Shown here one piece after another: positions 1-7,333 of a DNA stretch of 64,000 nucleotides. The DNA comes from Roseburia lenta (GTDB lineage: Bacteria > Bacillota > Clostridia > Lachnospirales > Lachnospiraceae). The notes beneath the pieces were generated by a model. It worked only from the letters and a program-made list of their open reading frames with translations. It had not been told where the DNA came from and did not search any database. The translations under genes were made by a program, and so were the position numbers. The stretch spans positions 496,001 through 560,000 of the forward strand of contig NZ_JACOPG010000002.1 in NCBI RefSeq assembly GCF_014287435.1, in the 5' to 3' direction. How positions within the stretch are numbered: position 1 is the stretch's first letter; every line of letters begins with the position of its first letter.

Positions 1-296
1 TCAACACCGTCCTGAATGAACTTCTGTGCTGCTGTGATCTGCTCATCGTTCTTCAAACTGTAAGCAAAGGAAGCGTCATATCCATTCTCCTTTGTGAACA
101 TTTCTTTCATGTCCTTATCGTTTGCTGTACGATAACCAGACTCATTAGGATCATTGTTGATGATACCTACTTTGATCAGATCTCCTGATCCTGAATCAGA
201 TGACCCCCCATCTGATGATGCGCCCTTAGATCCACAAGCGGCTAAACCAAATACCATTGTGAGTGCCAAGATGGCTGCAAGAACTTTCCTCTTCAT
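1..296 (-). CDS. Sugar ABC transporter substrate-binding lipoprotein (5' part only)
   Basis: Only the first 98 or so codons are present; the gene runs off the left edge. The N-terminus MKRKVLAAILALTMVFGLAAC is a lipoprotein signal with lipobox LAAC, followed by a Ser/Gly-rich linker and then LIKVGIINNDPNESGYR. The IKVGxI strand followed by N/D and SGYR resembles periplasmic binding proteins of the ribose/galactose class (Peripla_BP_4). It should be anchored on the outer face of the membrane and pass a sugar to an ABC permease encoded beyond the window. A strong GGGAGGT ribosome binding site sits just upstream. It follows a YesM/YesN-type two-component system in the same direction, a common arrangement for sugar transporters under such systems. 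The exact ligand cannot be read. Confidence 0.8.
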   Translation of the reverse strand, partial: MKRKVLAAILALTMVFGLAACGSKGASSDGGSSDSGSGDLIKVGIINNDPNESGYRTANDKDMKEMFTKENGYDASFAYSLKNDEQITAAQKFIQDGV

Positions 297-428
297 ATAA
301 TTGTACCTCCCAAATTATAAATTTTAAGGACCATCCCTTGATGTATTACATTCTATGAGATGATCCTTTATTTATCCATGCAGAAAAATCTCAGAAAAGT
401 TGAAATTCTTCTGTCTTCCATATTTTAT

Positions 429-462
429 TTGATTTTTTTATGTTTGAAGTTGATTTTTTTAT
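429..462. promoter_or_regulatory. Two 13-bp direct repeats, candidate response-regulator site
   Basis: TTGATTTTTTTAT occurs at 429-441 and again, identically, at 450-462, a period of exactly 21 bp. AraC-type regulators often bind direct repeats on one DNA face spaced by two helical turns. The pair overlaps the stop of the kinase gene and lies about 130-165 bp upstream of the sugar-binding lipoprotein start, so it could be the site of the AraC-type response regulator encoded at 1904-3511. The low complexity of the T run weakens the case. Confidence 0.4.
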
Positions 463-1907
463 TTTGCTTCAACGTAAGGGAGAATCACACGTACACTTGT
501 GCCCTCTCCGTAGACACTTTCAATAAAAATGCCATATTCTTCACCGAAATTCAGACGGATCCTTTCGCAGACATTGTAAAGCCCGTAAAAGTCCTTGCCG
601 GTCAGGACCTTATTTTGTATGCCGGACTGCACCTGCCTAAGGCGCGTCTCGTCAATACCGATACCGTCGTCTGTCACGGTGATGGTAAAATCCTTTTCCC
701 CCGCCTCCCCACGAATACTGATATGCCCCATGCCGCGTTTATTCTTGATGCCGTGATAGAGGGCATTTTCTACCAGCGGCTGGATCGTGATCTTGGGGAT
801 ACTGTAAATATAAAGGGCTTCCGGCACCTCAATATCATAACTTAAGATATCCTGATACCGGACATGCTGGATCTCCAGATAACTCTTTACATGGAGCATT
901 TCTTCCTTAATGGAATTGATGTCCTTCCCCTGATTTAAGGAAGTACGGAAGAAATCCGAAAGATTTCGCACCATACCGACGACCCGCTTCTGTTCGCCTG
1001 CTTCTGCCAGCCAGATGATGGCATCCAGCGTATTATAGAGGAAATGCGGATTGATCTGTGCCTGCAAAAGTTCAAATTCCGCCTTGCGCAGACGGATCTG
1101 CTCTGTCGTGACCTGTTCCAAAAGTTCGTTGATCTTATCGATCATGGTATTCATGGAATTGCTGAGTGCCGTCGCTTCCACACCAGTATTGACGTTGGCA
1201 CGGACAGACAGATTTCCCTTGGCAATCTCATCCGTCACCTGGCTCAATTCCTTAAAAGGCCGCGTGATGCTCAGCGGAATCAGATAAGACATGATACCGA
1301 CTGCGACCACAACGCCCACCAGAGCGATCAGGCAAAAACGGAGCATCCAGGTGTAGAATTTCTGGTAGTCATCCTTTGACTTCTGGATCCCCTGGATCTC
1401 ATAGTAGGTGTATTGCGAGATCTCGTCCCGCACCAGGGTCGTAACGATCTGGACATCATTTTCCCAGATTTCCATGTTCTCCTCATACAGATTGCCCTCT
1501 GCCATGTTTTCATCAATACGCGCCACATAGACCTGCAAACTATCCAAATATTTACGGATATCCTGCAAACGATCCCGATTATCCTGCGATTCTGTGATAT
1601 TTTCCAAGCCCTTGACGACATTTTTGGCATGACGCAGCATGGGGTCTACATCCGACTCCTTGAGTGTCTTATTACCAACAATCACCAGATAGATCTCATA
1701 GTCAAAATCTTTCTTAAAATCCAGACTGAACTCACTCGCCACCAGCGTCGAGTTGATCATGTCCTCATAACGCTGATTGCCGGACCAAAGATTGTAAATA
1801 CTAAAAAAGAGGATGGAAAAAATTGGCACCAAAAGGACAAGATACGAAAATCGGATCTTGGTCGCTAATGTGGATCGATTGTAAAATTCTATCCATCGTT
1901 TTCTCAT
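459..1907 (-). CDS. YesM-family sensor histidine kinase
   Basis: This 482-residue membrane sensor kinase should autophosphorylate and pass phosphate to the response regulator encoded just upstream. A first membrane segment lies near residues 20-40, then an extracellular region of about 145 residues, a second membrane segment near 188-212, a HAMP linker to about 262, and the His_kinase box QINPHFLYNTLD with phospho-acceptor His288. A HATPase_c domain follows (N box with VENALYHGIKN, G box VTDDGIGID, later GLYNVCERI). Its start overlaps the regulator stop by four bases (ATGA), so the two are probably translationally coupled. This family usually senses carbohydrate availability; the signal here is unknown. 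Confidence 0.93.
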   Translation of the reverse strand: MRKRWIEFYNRSTLATKIRFSYLVLLVPIFSILFFSIYNLWSGNQRYEDMINSTLVASEFSLDFKKDFDYEIYLVIVGNKTLKESDVDPMLRHAKNVVKGLENITESQDNRDRLQDIRKYLDSLQVYVARIDENMAEGNLYEENMEIWENDVQIVTTLVRDEISQYTYYEIQGIQKSKDDYQKFYTWMLRFCLIALVGVVVAVGIMSYLIPLSITRPFKELSQVTDEIAKGNLSVRANVNTGVEATALSNSMNTMIDKINELLEQVTTEQIRLRKAEFELLQAQINPHFLYNTLDAIIWLAEAGEQKRVVGMVRNLSDFFRTSLNQGKDINSIKEEMLHVKSYLEIQHVRYQDILSYDIEVPEALYIYSIPKITIQPLVENALYHGIKNKRGMGHISIRGEAGEKDFTITVTDDGIGIDETRLRQVQSGIQNKVLTGKDFYGLYNVCERIRLNFGEEYGIFIESVYGEGTSVRVILPYVEAK

Positions 1908-3511
1908 ACCGTCTTGGCTCCATTTCGATACTGGGTCGGTGTCATTCCCTGAGTCTTTTTAAAGAGATAGGAAAAATAATGTGCATCCTTATATCCCACC
2001 AAAAGACTGATGGCACTGCTCTTTTCGCCGGTGCAGCGCAAAAGTTCCTTTGCTTTTCCCATGCGGTAATCTGTCAGGTATTTGATAAAGGTCTGACCGG
2101 TCTGCTGGCTGAAAATGGTACTCAGATGGTTGGGTGAGAAATTGACATAGGAAGCAACCGTATTTAAAGACAGATCTTCCTCTGCATAGTTCTCGCCTAT
2201 ATAATGCATGACCTGCTCTATCACATCACGGTAACGGTCAGTTGCCCGCTGTTCCCGTAGGTTGACCGCCTTTTGTAAAATGCCCTGCACATAGTCCATG
2301 GCTTCTTTTTCATCGCCCACAATACCGGAATTTAAGTCCGGTGCAGCCACCTGCTCTTTTCCTACATGAATACTCTCCAGGAAATCACTGACGCAGAAGT
2401 AGGCATCCATGACGATATACTGGCGGAAAATACCGGATTTTAAGGCATTTGTACCGACTCCGCGGAAAAATTCTTCCACAAAATATACCACTTCATCCGA
2501 ACCGCCCACCTTTAAGAATTCCGTGATCTTACCGCGGTTGACTTCCTTGGTATTGACACTCTCGATAGAAAATGCCTCCTCAGCCTCCGCCTTTTCACTG
2601 TCCTGACTGCGAATGACCATATTCTCCTTTTGCAGATAACGATGTGCAAAAGCACGTCTCGCCTGTTCAAAGGACTCCGGCAACTCCCGCAGACGGTTGA
2701 CCGGCTCTCCCATGCCAACATAGTAGACCAGATGATGATAGGTGCCGATCGTTTTCTGCAAGACCTCTAAGAAAAGTTTTTCCTTTTCCTCGATCTCTTC
2801 CCTGCTGTCTCCCTTAAACAAAAGCGCCTTTCCTTCCAGACTGCGCTCGAATGCCAGTACATCGCTCTCGGATTCATAGGCCTTTAAGGTTTCTTCTGCC
2901 TCTACAATACTACTGGAGAACTCATCTCTGGCATGTCTGGTCGATTTGATCTGTACCAGGACGATATTGTACCAGATGGCAGAAATATCCAGTTCCAGAT
3001 GGTCTGCCATTTCCAGCAATTCGACCGGCGTCTTGCTTCCGGTCACCAGATACTTAAAGAAATCTTTACGGTTCTTCTGGACATTTTCTTCCATTTCCCG
3101 CTGATACTGCTCGCGGACTTCCTGTTCTCTCTTTTTCTCCCGGATCTTTTCCGCTAACTGATCCAACTCCTGCAAGAGTTCATCCCCACTGATCGGTTTG
3201 GAAAGATACTGTGCCACACCAAGTTTGATGGCTTCTTTGGCGTAGGCGAACTCCTCAAATCCTGTCAGGATGATGATCTCGATCCATGGCATCTCCTTCT
3301 TGATCAGTTTGCTCAATTCCAGACCATCCATAAAAGGCATACGGATATCCGTAATGACGATATCCGGTTTACATTTTTGGATCATAGGATAGGCAACTTC
3401 CCCATCGCCTGCTTCCCCGCAAAATTCATAACCATGGGAAGCCCAGTCAATATTATTCTTGATGCCTTCCCGCATAACGAATTCATCTTCGACTAAAAAT
3501 ACCTTCAACAT
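1904..3511 (-). CDS. AraC-type response regulator (YesN family)
   Basis: This 535-residue cytoplasmic response regulator has an N-terminal receiver with acidic pocket ED (8-9), phospho-acceptor Asp55 in TDIRMP and Lys in LSKPI. A long middle region of about 300 residues follows, then a C-terminal AraC/XylS double helix-turn-helix (about 430-530) with FSPNHLSTIFSQQTG and the signature YKDAHYFSYLFKKTQGMTP. Such proteins pair with YesM kinases and control sugar-uptake and glycoside genes. The start overlaps the stop of the upstream glycosyltransferase gene by seven bases, which ties signalling genes to the polysaccharide operon. Its likely target is the sugar-binding gene downstream of the kinase, through the 21-bp-period repeats at 429-462. 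Confidence 0.93.
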   Translation of the reverse strand: MLKVFLVEDEFVMREGIKNNIDWASHGYEFCGEAGDGEVAYPMIQKCKPDIVITDIRMPFMDGLELSKLIKKEMPWIEIIILTGFEEFAYAKEAIKLGVAQYLSKPISGDELLQELDQLAEKIREKKREQEVREQYQREMEENVQKNRKDFFKYLVTGSKTPVELLEMADHLELDISAIWYNIVLVQIKSTRHARDEFSSSIVEAEETLKAYESESDVLAFERSLEGKALLFKGDSREEIEEKEKLFLEVLQKTIGTYHHLVYYVGMGEPVNRLRELPESFEQARRAFAHRYLQKENMVIRSQDSEKAEAEEAFSIESVNTKEVNRGKITEFLKVGGSDEVVYFVEEFFRGVGTNALKSGIFRQYIVMDAYFCVSDFLESIHVGKEQVAAPDLNSGIVGDEKEAMDYVQGILQKAVNLREQRATDRYRDVIEQVMHYIGENYAEEDLSLNTVASYVNFSPNHLSTIFSQQTGQTFIKYLTDYRMGKAKELLRCTGEKSSAISLLVGYKDAHYFSYLFKKTQGMTPTQYRNGAKTV

Positions 3512-4452
3512 ATCTCATCTTCCTCTGTTTCCTCCACCAGATAAAGCGGACGCTTCTTGGTCTCCAGATAAGTCTTTGCCATGTATTGCCCCAAAATACC
3601 CATACACAGAAGTTGTATGCCCGCAATAAAGATAATGATGCAGACCATGGAAGGCCAGCCGGAAGTCGGATCACCAAAGATCAGCGTTCTTACTATGATA
3701 AAAATGATCGCAACAAATGCCACCAGGCAAAATACCATCCCCATCACCGATGCGATCACAAGCGGTGCCGTTGAAAAGGCAACGATGCCGTCCAAAGCAT
3801 ACAGGAACAACTTCCAGAAAGACCATTTTGTTTCTCCGGCAGACCGTTCAATATTTTCATATTCCAGCCACTTCTTCCGGAAACCGACCCAGCCAAAGAT
3901 ACCCTTGGAAAAGCGATTGTACTCCCCCATGCTTAAGATCGCCTTCACGACCTTGCGGTTCATCAACTGAAAGTCTCTGGCTCCATCCACAATATCTGCA
4001 TTTGAAATCTTCTTCATAATATGGTAGAACATTCTGGCAAAAAAGGACCGGATCGGCGGCTCTCCCTTTCGGGTAACACGGCGCGAGCCTACACAATCAT
4101 AGCCTTCCTCCTCGATCGCCTGCAGCATTTCCGGCAACAATGCCGGCGGGTCCTGTAGATCTGCATCTAGAATCGCCACATAATCTCCTGTTGCATTCTG
4201 CAAGCCGGCATAGATGGCTGCCTCCTTTCCAAAATTTCTGGAAAAGGAAACATATCGCACACGCGCATCCTTTTTATGTAAATCCCGTAGAACTTCAAGG
4301 GTTCCATCCGAAGATCCGTCATCAATAAAGAGATACTCGATCTCCACTCCAGGTAATTTCTTTTCTACCCGCAATGCCTCCGCATAAAAGATAGGCAGTG
4401 CCTCCTCCTCATTGTATGCCGGAACCACCATGGTCAACTTCTTTTCACTCAT
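3505..4452 (-). CDS. GT2 membrane glycosyltransferase (GtrB/CsbB/DPM1-like)
   Basis: The 315-residue product has a GT2 fold: VVPAYNEEEALP near the N-terminus, the nucleotide-binding stretch IDDGSSDGT and the DxD-type ILDADLQDPP. Two strongly hydrophobic segments at the C-terminus (about 225-300) anchor it in the membrane. This layout is that of GtrB/CsbB enzymes, which move a sugar from a nucleotide donor to undecaprenyl phosphate on the inner face of the membrane. ATG at 4452 was chosen over an in-frame TTG at 4476 because MSEKKLTMVVPAYNEE is a normal start for the family. It follows phosphohexomutase in the operon. The sugar is unknown; mannose or glucose would suit the neighbours. Confidence 0.88.
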   Translation of the reverse strand: MSEKKLTMVVPAYNEEEALPIFYAEALRVEKKLPGVEIEYLFIDDGSSDGTLEVLRDLHKKDARVRYVSFSRNFGKEAAIYAGLQNATGDYVAILDADLQDPPALLPEMLQAIEEEGYDCVGSRRVTRKGEPPIRSFFARMFYHIMKKISNADIVDGARDFQLMNRKVVKAILSMGEYNRFSKGIFGWVGFRKKWLEYENIERSAGETKWSFWKLFLYALDGIVAFSTAPLVIASVMGMVFCLVAFVAIIFIIVRTLIFGDPTSGWPSMVCIIIFIAGIQLLCMGILGQYMAKTYLETKKRPLYLVEETEEDEIC

Positions 4453-4487
4453 ACTCTTTCTCTCTGTCAAAATCAATATAATCTGCT

Positions 4488-6218
4488 CTACTTACGGTCA
4501 AACAGAGCCATCATGCCCTTGGTAAGGTCCTCCAACTTATCCTCTGCATCTGCAAGGGAAGCCCCCTTTACGCCAAAGTAGAATTTGATCTTTGGTTCTG
4601 TACCGGAAGGACGTACACAGCACCATGCATGATCCTCCAACTCATAGTAAAGCACATTGGAAGTCGGAAGTCCGGTAGGACTCTTGCTGCCGTCTGCCAT
4701 ATCGATACGCAGATCTGTCTTATAATCACGGACTGCCAGCACCTTATAATCACCGATCGCCTGCGGCAGATTTTCTCTCGCATCTGCCATCATCTGCTGG
4801 ATCTGTTCTGCGCCATCCATGCCCTTTAAGGTGATGGTCTCTAATCCCTCTTTGAAATAGCCATATGTTTCGTACATATCCAACATGGCATCCCACAGGG
4901 TCTTGCCCTGCTTTTTATACCAGGATGCAACTTCGCAAAGCATCATAACGGCAACACAGGCATCCTTATCTCTGGCATAGGTCCCGGCAAGACAGCCGTA
5001 ACTTTCTTCCAGACCAAAGACATAATGATATGTGTGATTTTCCTCAAACAGACGGATCTGCTCACCAATGTATTTAAATCCGGTCAGGACCTCGATCAGT
5101 TTCACACCGTAAGCCTCGGCAATGACTTTTGCCATATCCGTAGTAACAATGGTCTCGACCAGAGCCGGATCTTGCGGCATGGTTCCTGTGGCGGTCCGCT
5201 CCTTTAAGATATACTCTGCAATCAGCATACCTGACATATTTCCGGTAAAGGAAACATACTGACCGCTTTTGGTATCCTTACAATAGACGCCAAGACGGTC
5301 GGCATCCGGGTCTGTGGCAAGCACGATATCCGCATCCACTTTCTTTGCAAGTGCAAGGGCAAGTTCAAATGCCTTTGGCGATTCCGGGTTTGGATAGGCA
5401 ACGGTCGGGAAATTGCCGTCCGACTTTTCCTGTTCCGGCACAACATAGACCTTTTCAAAGCCCAGTTCCTTTAATACACGGCGGACCGGGATATTTCCGG
5501 TTCCATGCAAAGGGGTATAAACGATGGTAAAGTCTTTCGCCATCTCAGAAATAACCTCCGGGTGGATGGACTGCTTCTTCAGTTCTGCCATGTAAGCATC
5601 ATCGATCTCCTGATCGATCTCCTGATAAAGTCCGGCTTCTCTTGCCTTGACCTCGTCCATAGTCTTGACCAGATCAAAGGAAGTCACTTTTGCCACCTCG
5701 GCTAAGATATTTTTATCATGCGGCGGTGTAATCTGGGCGCCATCTTCCCAGTAAACCTTATAACCGTTGTATTCTCTCGGATTGTGGCTAGCGGTAATGA
5801 CAATACCTGCAATACAACCCAAATTTCTAACCGCAAAAGAAAGTTCCGGTGTCGGACGCAGGCTGGTAAAGCGATAGGTCTTGATGCCGTTGGCATTGAG
5901 GCAAAGGGCTGCCTCCTTGGCAAATTCCGGTGACATGATACGGGAATCATAAGCAATCGCCACGCCCTTATCCTGTCCTTTTTGTGCCAGAATGTAGTTT
6001 GCCAATCCCTGGGTTGCCTGACGGACGGTGTAGATGTTCATGCGGTTGGTTCCTGCACCGATCACGCCGCGCAGACCACCGGTACCAAATTCCAGTTGGC
6101 GATAGAAGCGGTCTTCGATCTCCTTTTCATCATCTGCGATGGCGCGCAGTTCTTCCTTTGTTGCTGCATCAAAGTATGGGTTTTGCAGCCAGTCCCAGTA
6201 TGTATCTTTGTAGTTCAT
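4488..6218 (-). CDS. pgm: Phosphohexomutase (phosphoglucomutase/phosphomannomutase)
   Basis: This 576-residue cytoplasmic enzyme interconverts hexose 6-phosphate and hexose 1-phosphate. It carries the catalytic phosphoserine loop ITASHNPREYNGYK, the metal loop DPDADRLG, the sugar-specificity loop GLEESYG and the C-terminal phosphate-binding CVRPSGTEPKIKFYF. The length fits the Firmicute PgcA-like branch. It sits 12 bp downstream of manC, with a GGAGG site before ATG. In this operon it should supply mannose 1-phosphate and/or glucose 1-phosphate. Specificity within this family cannot be settled from sequence alone. Confidence 0.93.
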   Translation of the reverse strand: MNYKDTYWDWLQNPYFDAATKEELRAIADDEKEIEDRFYRQLEFGTGGLRGVIGAGTNRMNIYTVRQATQGLANYILAQKGQDKGVAIAYDSRIMSPEFAKEAALCLNANGIKTYRFTSLRPTPELSFAVRNLGCIAGIVITASHNPREYNGYKVYWEDGAQITPPHDKNILAEVAKVTSFDLVKTMDEVKAREAGLYQEIDQEIDDAYMAELKKQSIHPEVISEMAKDFTIVYTPLHGTGNIPVRRVLKELGFEKVYVVPEQEKSDGNFPTVAYPNPESPKAFELALALAKKVDADIVLATDPDADRLGVYCKDTKSGQYVSFTGNMSGMLIAEYILKERTATGTMPQDPALVETIVTTDMAKVIAEAYGVKLIEVLTGFKYIGEQIRLFEENHTYHYVFGLEESYGCLAGTYARDKDACVAVMMLCEVASWYKKQGKTLWDAMLDMYETYGYFKEGLETITLKGMDGAEQIQQMMADARENLPQAIGDYKVLAVRDYKTDLRIDMADGSKSPTGLPTSNVLYYELEDHAWCCVRPSGTEPKIKFYFGVKGASLADAEDKLEDLTKGMMALFDRK

Positions 6219-6230
6219 GCTTGCCTCCTA

Positions 6231-7298
6231 TTACAAAAAATCTGTCTCTCCACGCTTCTTCAACTCGTCCACAATCTTTTTAACATCCTGGGCACGGTTC
6301 TTGTCGCACACAAGGATCGCATCGTCGGTCTCGACGACGATAAGATTGTCGATGCCGATCGTGGTGATCAGGCGTTTCTTTCCATAGACAATGCTATTTG
6401 TCGTATCAATGCCGATATGGTTGGCTGCGATCACATTGCCGGATGCATCCGCATCATAAAGAACACCCAGATTATCCCAACTTCCCACATCATTCCATCC
6501 AAATTCCGCAGAAATCACAAGCACATCAGAACTCTTTTCCATGATACCATAGTCAATGGAAATGCTTGGAATGTTTGGATAAACACGGGCGATCGTCTCC
6601 TTTTCTACATCCGTTCCCATGGCGTCACCAATCTCATGCAGGCAGGCTGCCACATCCGGGAGTAACTGGTCAAAAGCTCGCAGGATGGTAGATGCCCGCC
6701 AGATGAACATGCCGCTGTTCCAAGCGTACTCTCCACTGGCGACATAGGCTTTTGCTGTCTCTTCATCCGGTTTTTCCTTGAATTCTACGACTTTTTTTGC
6801 ATAAGCAGCATCTGTAGCATCAAACTTGATATATCCGTAGCCGGTCGATGGGAAAGTCGGTGTGATCCCCAGCGTGATCAACTTATCCTCCTGCTCGGCG
6901 ATCTGAATGGCTTCTTTTAAAACGCGCGTAAATTCCGGCTGGTTCTTGATGAAATGATCCGACGGAAAGATACACATGATGCCGTCACCATATTTTTTTA
7001 CGATCTCTAATGCTGCATATCCAATGCAGGCGGAAGTATTTCTTGCTGCCGGCTCCGCTAAGATATGGTCTGCCGCGATACGGCTTTCTGTTGCCGTACG
7101 CATTTTCGGCACCTGGGTCTCATTTGTCACAATGAAAATATCCTGCTTGTCTGTAAAAGTAGCGATCCGGTCGATCGTTTCATTGACCATCAGGTCTTTT
7201 CCACTCAAATTCAATAACTGCTTTGGTTCCTCTGCTCTGGAGAGCGGCCAAAATCTCGTACCGCCGCCACCAGCCATGATTACGCCATATGTCTTCAT
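6231..7298 (-). CDS. manC: Mannose-1-phosphate guanylyltransferase
   Basis: This 355-residue enzyme makes GDP-mannose from mannose 1-phosphate and GTP. The signature GGGGTRFWPLSR is at the N-terminus, FPSDHFI in the middle, and VVEFKEKPDEETA carries the substrate-binding lysine. NSGMFIWR and FGWNDVGSW are typical of the family. It has only the nucleotidyltransferase part, without the isomerase cupin. The next upstream gene encodes a second ManC domain fused to isomerases, so GDP-mannose synthesis is duplicated. GDP-mannose would feed the dehydratase encoded at 43350-44402. Confidence 0.93.
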   Translation of the reverse strand: MKTYGVIMAGGGGTRFWPLSRAEEPKQLLNLSGKDLMVNETIDRIATFTDKQDIFIVTNETQVPKMRTATESRIAADHILAEPAARNTSACIGYAALEIVKKYGDGIMCIFPSDHFIKNQPEFTRVLKEAIQIAEQEDKLITLGITPTFPSTGYGYIKFDATDAAYAKKVVEFKEKPDEETAKAYVASGEYAWNSGMFIWRASTILRAFDQLLPDVAACLHEIGDAMGTDVEKETIARVYPNIPSISIDYGIMEKSSDVLVISAEFGWNDVGSWDNLGVLYDADASGNVIAANHIGIDTTNSIVYGKKRLITTIGIDNLIVVETDDAILVCDKNRAQDVKKIVDELKKRGETDFL

Positions 7299-7333
7299 TC
7301 TACTCTACCTCTCTTTTTATTCTGCAATATGTC

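Noticed and set aside
360..845. Long plus-strand open frame opposite the kinase gene
   Set aside because: It is antisense to a well-supported kinase, lacks a ribosome site and has no protein-like pattern.
4453..4476. TTG start giving eight extra residues on the GT2 protein
   Set aside because: ATG at 4452 fits the family start; the extra residues show no conservation.
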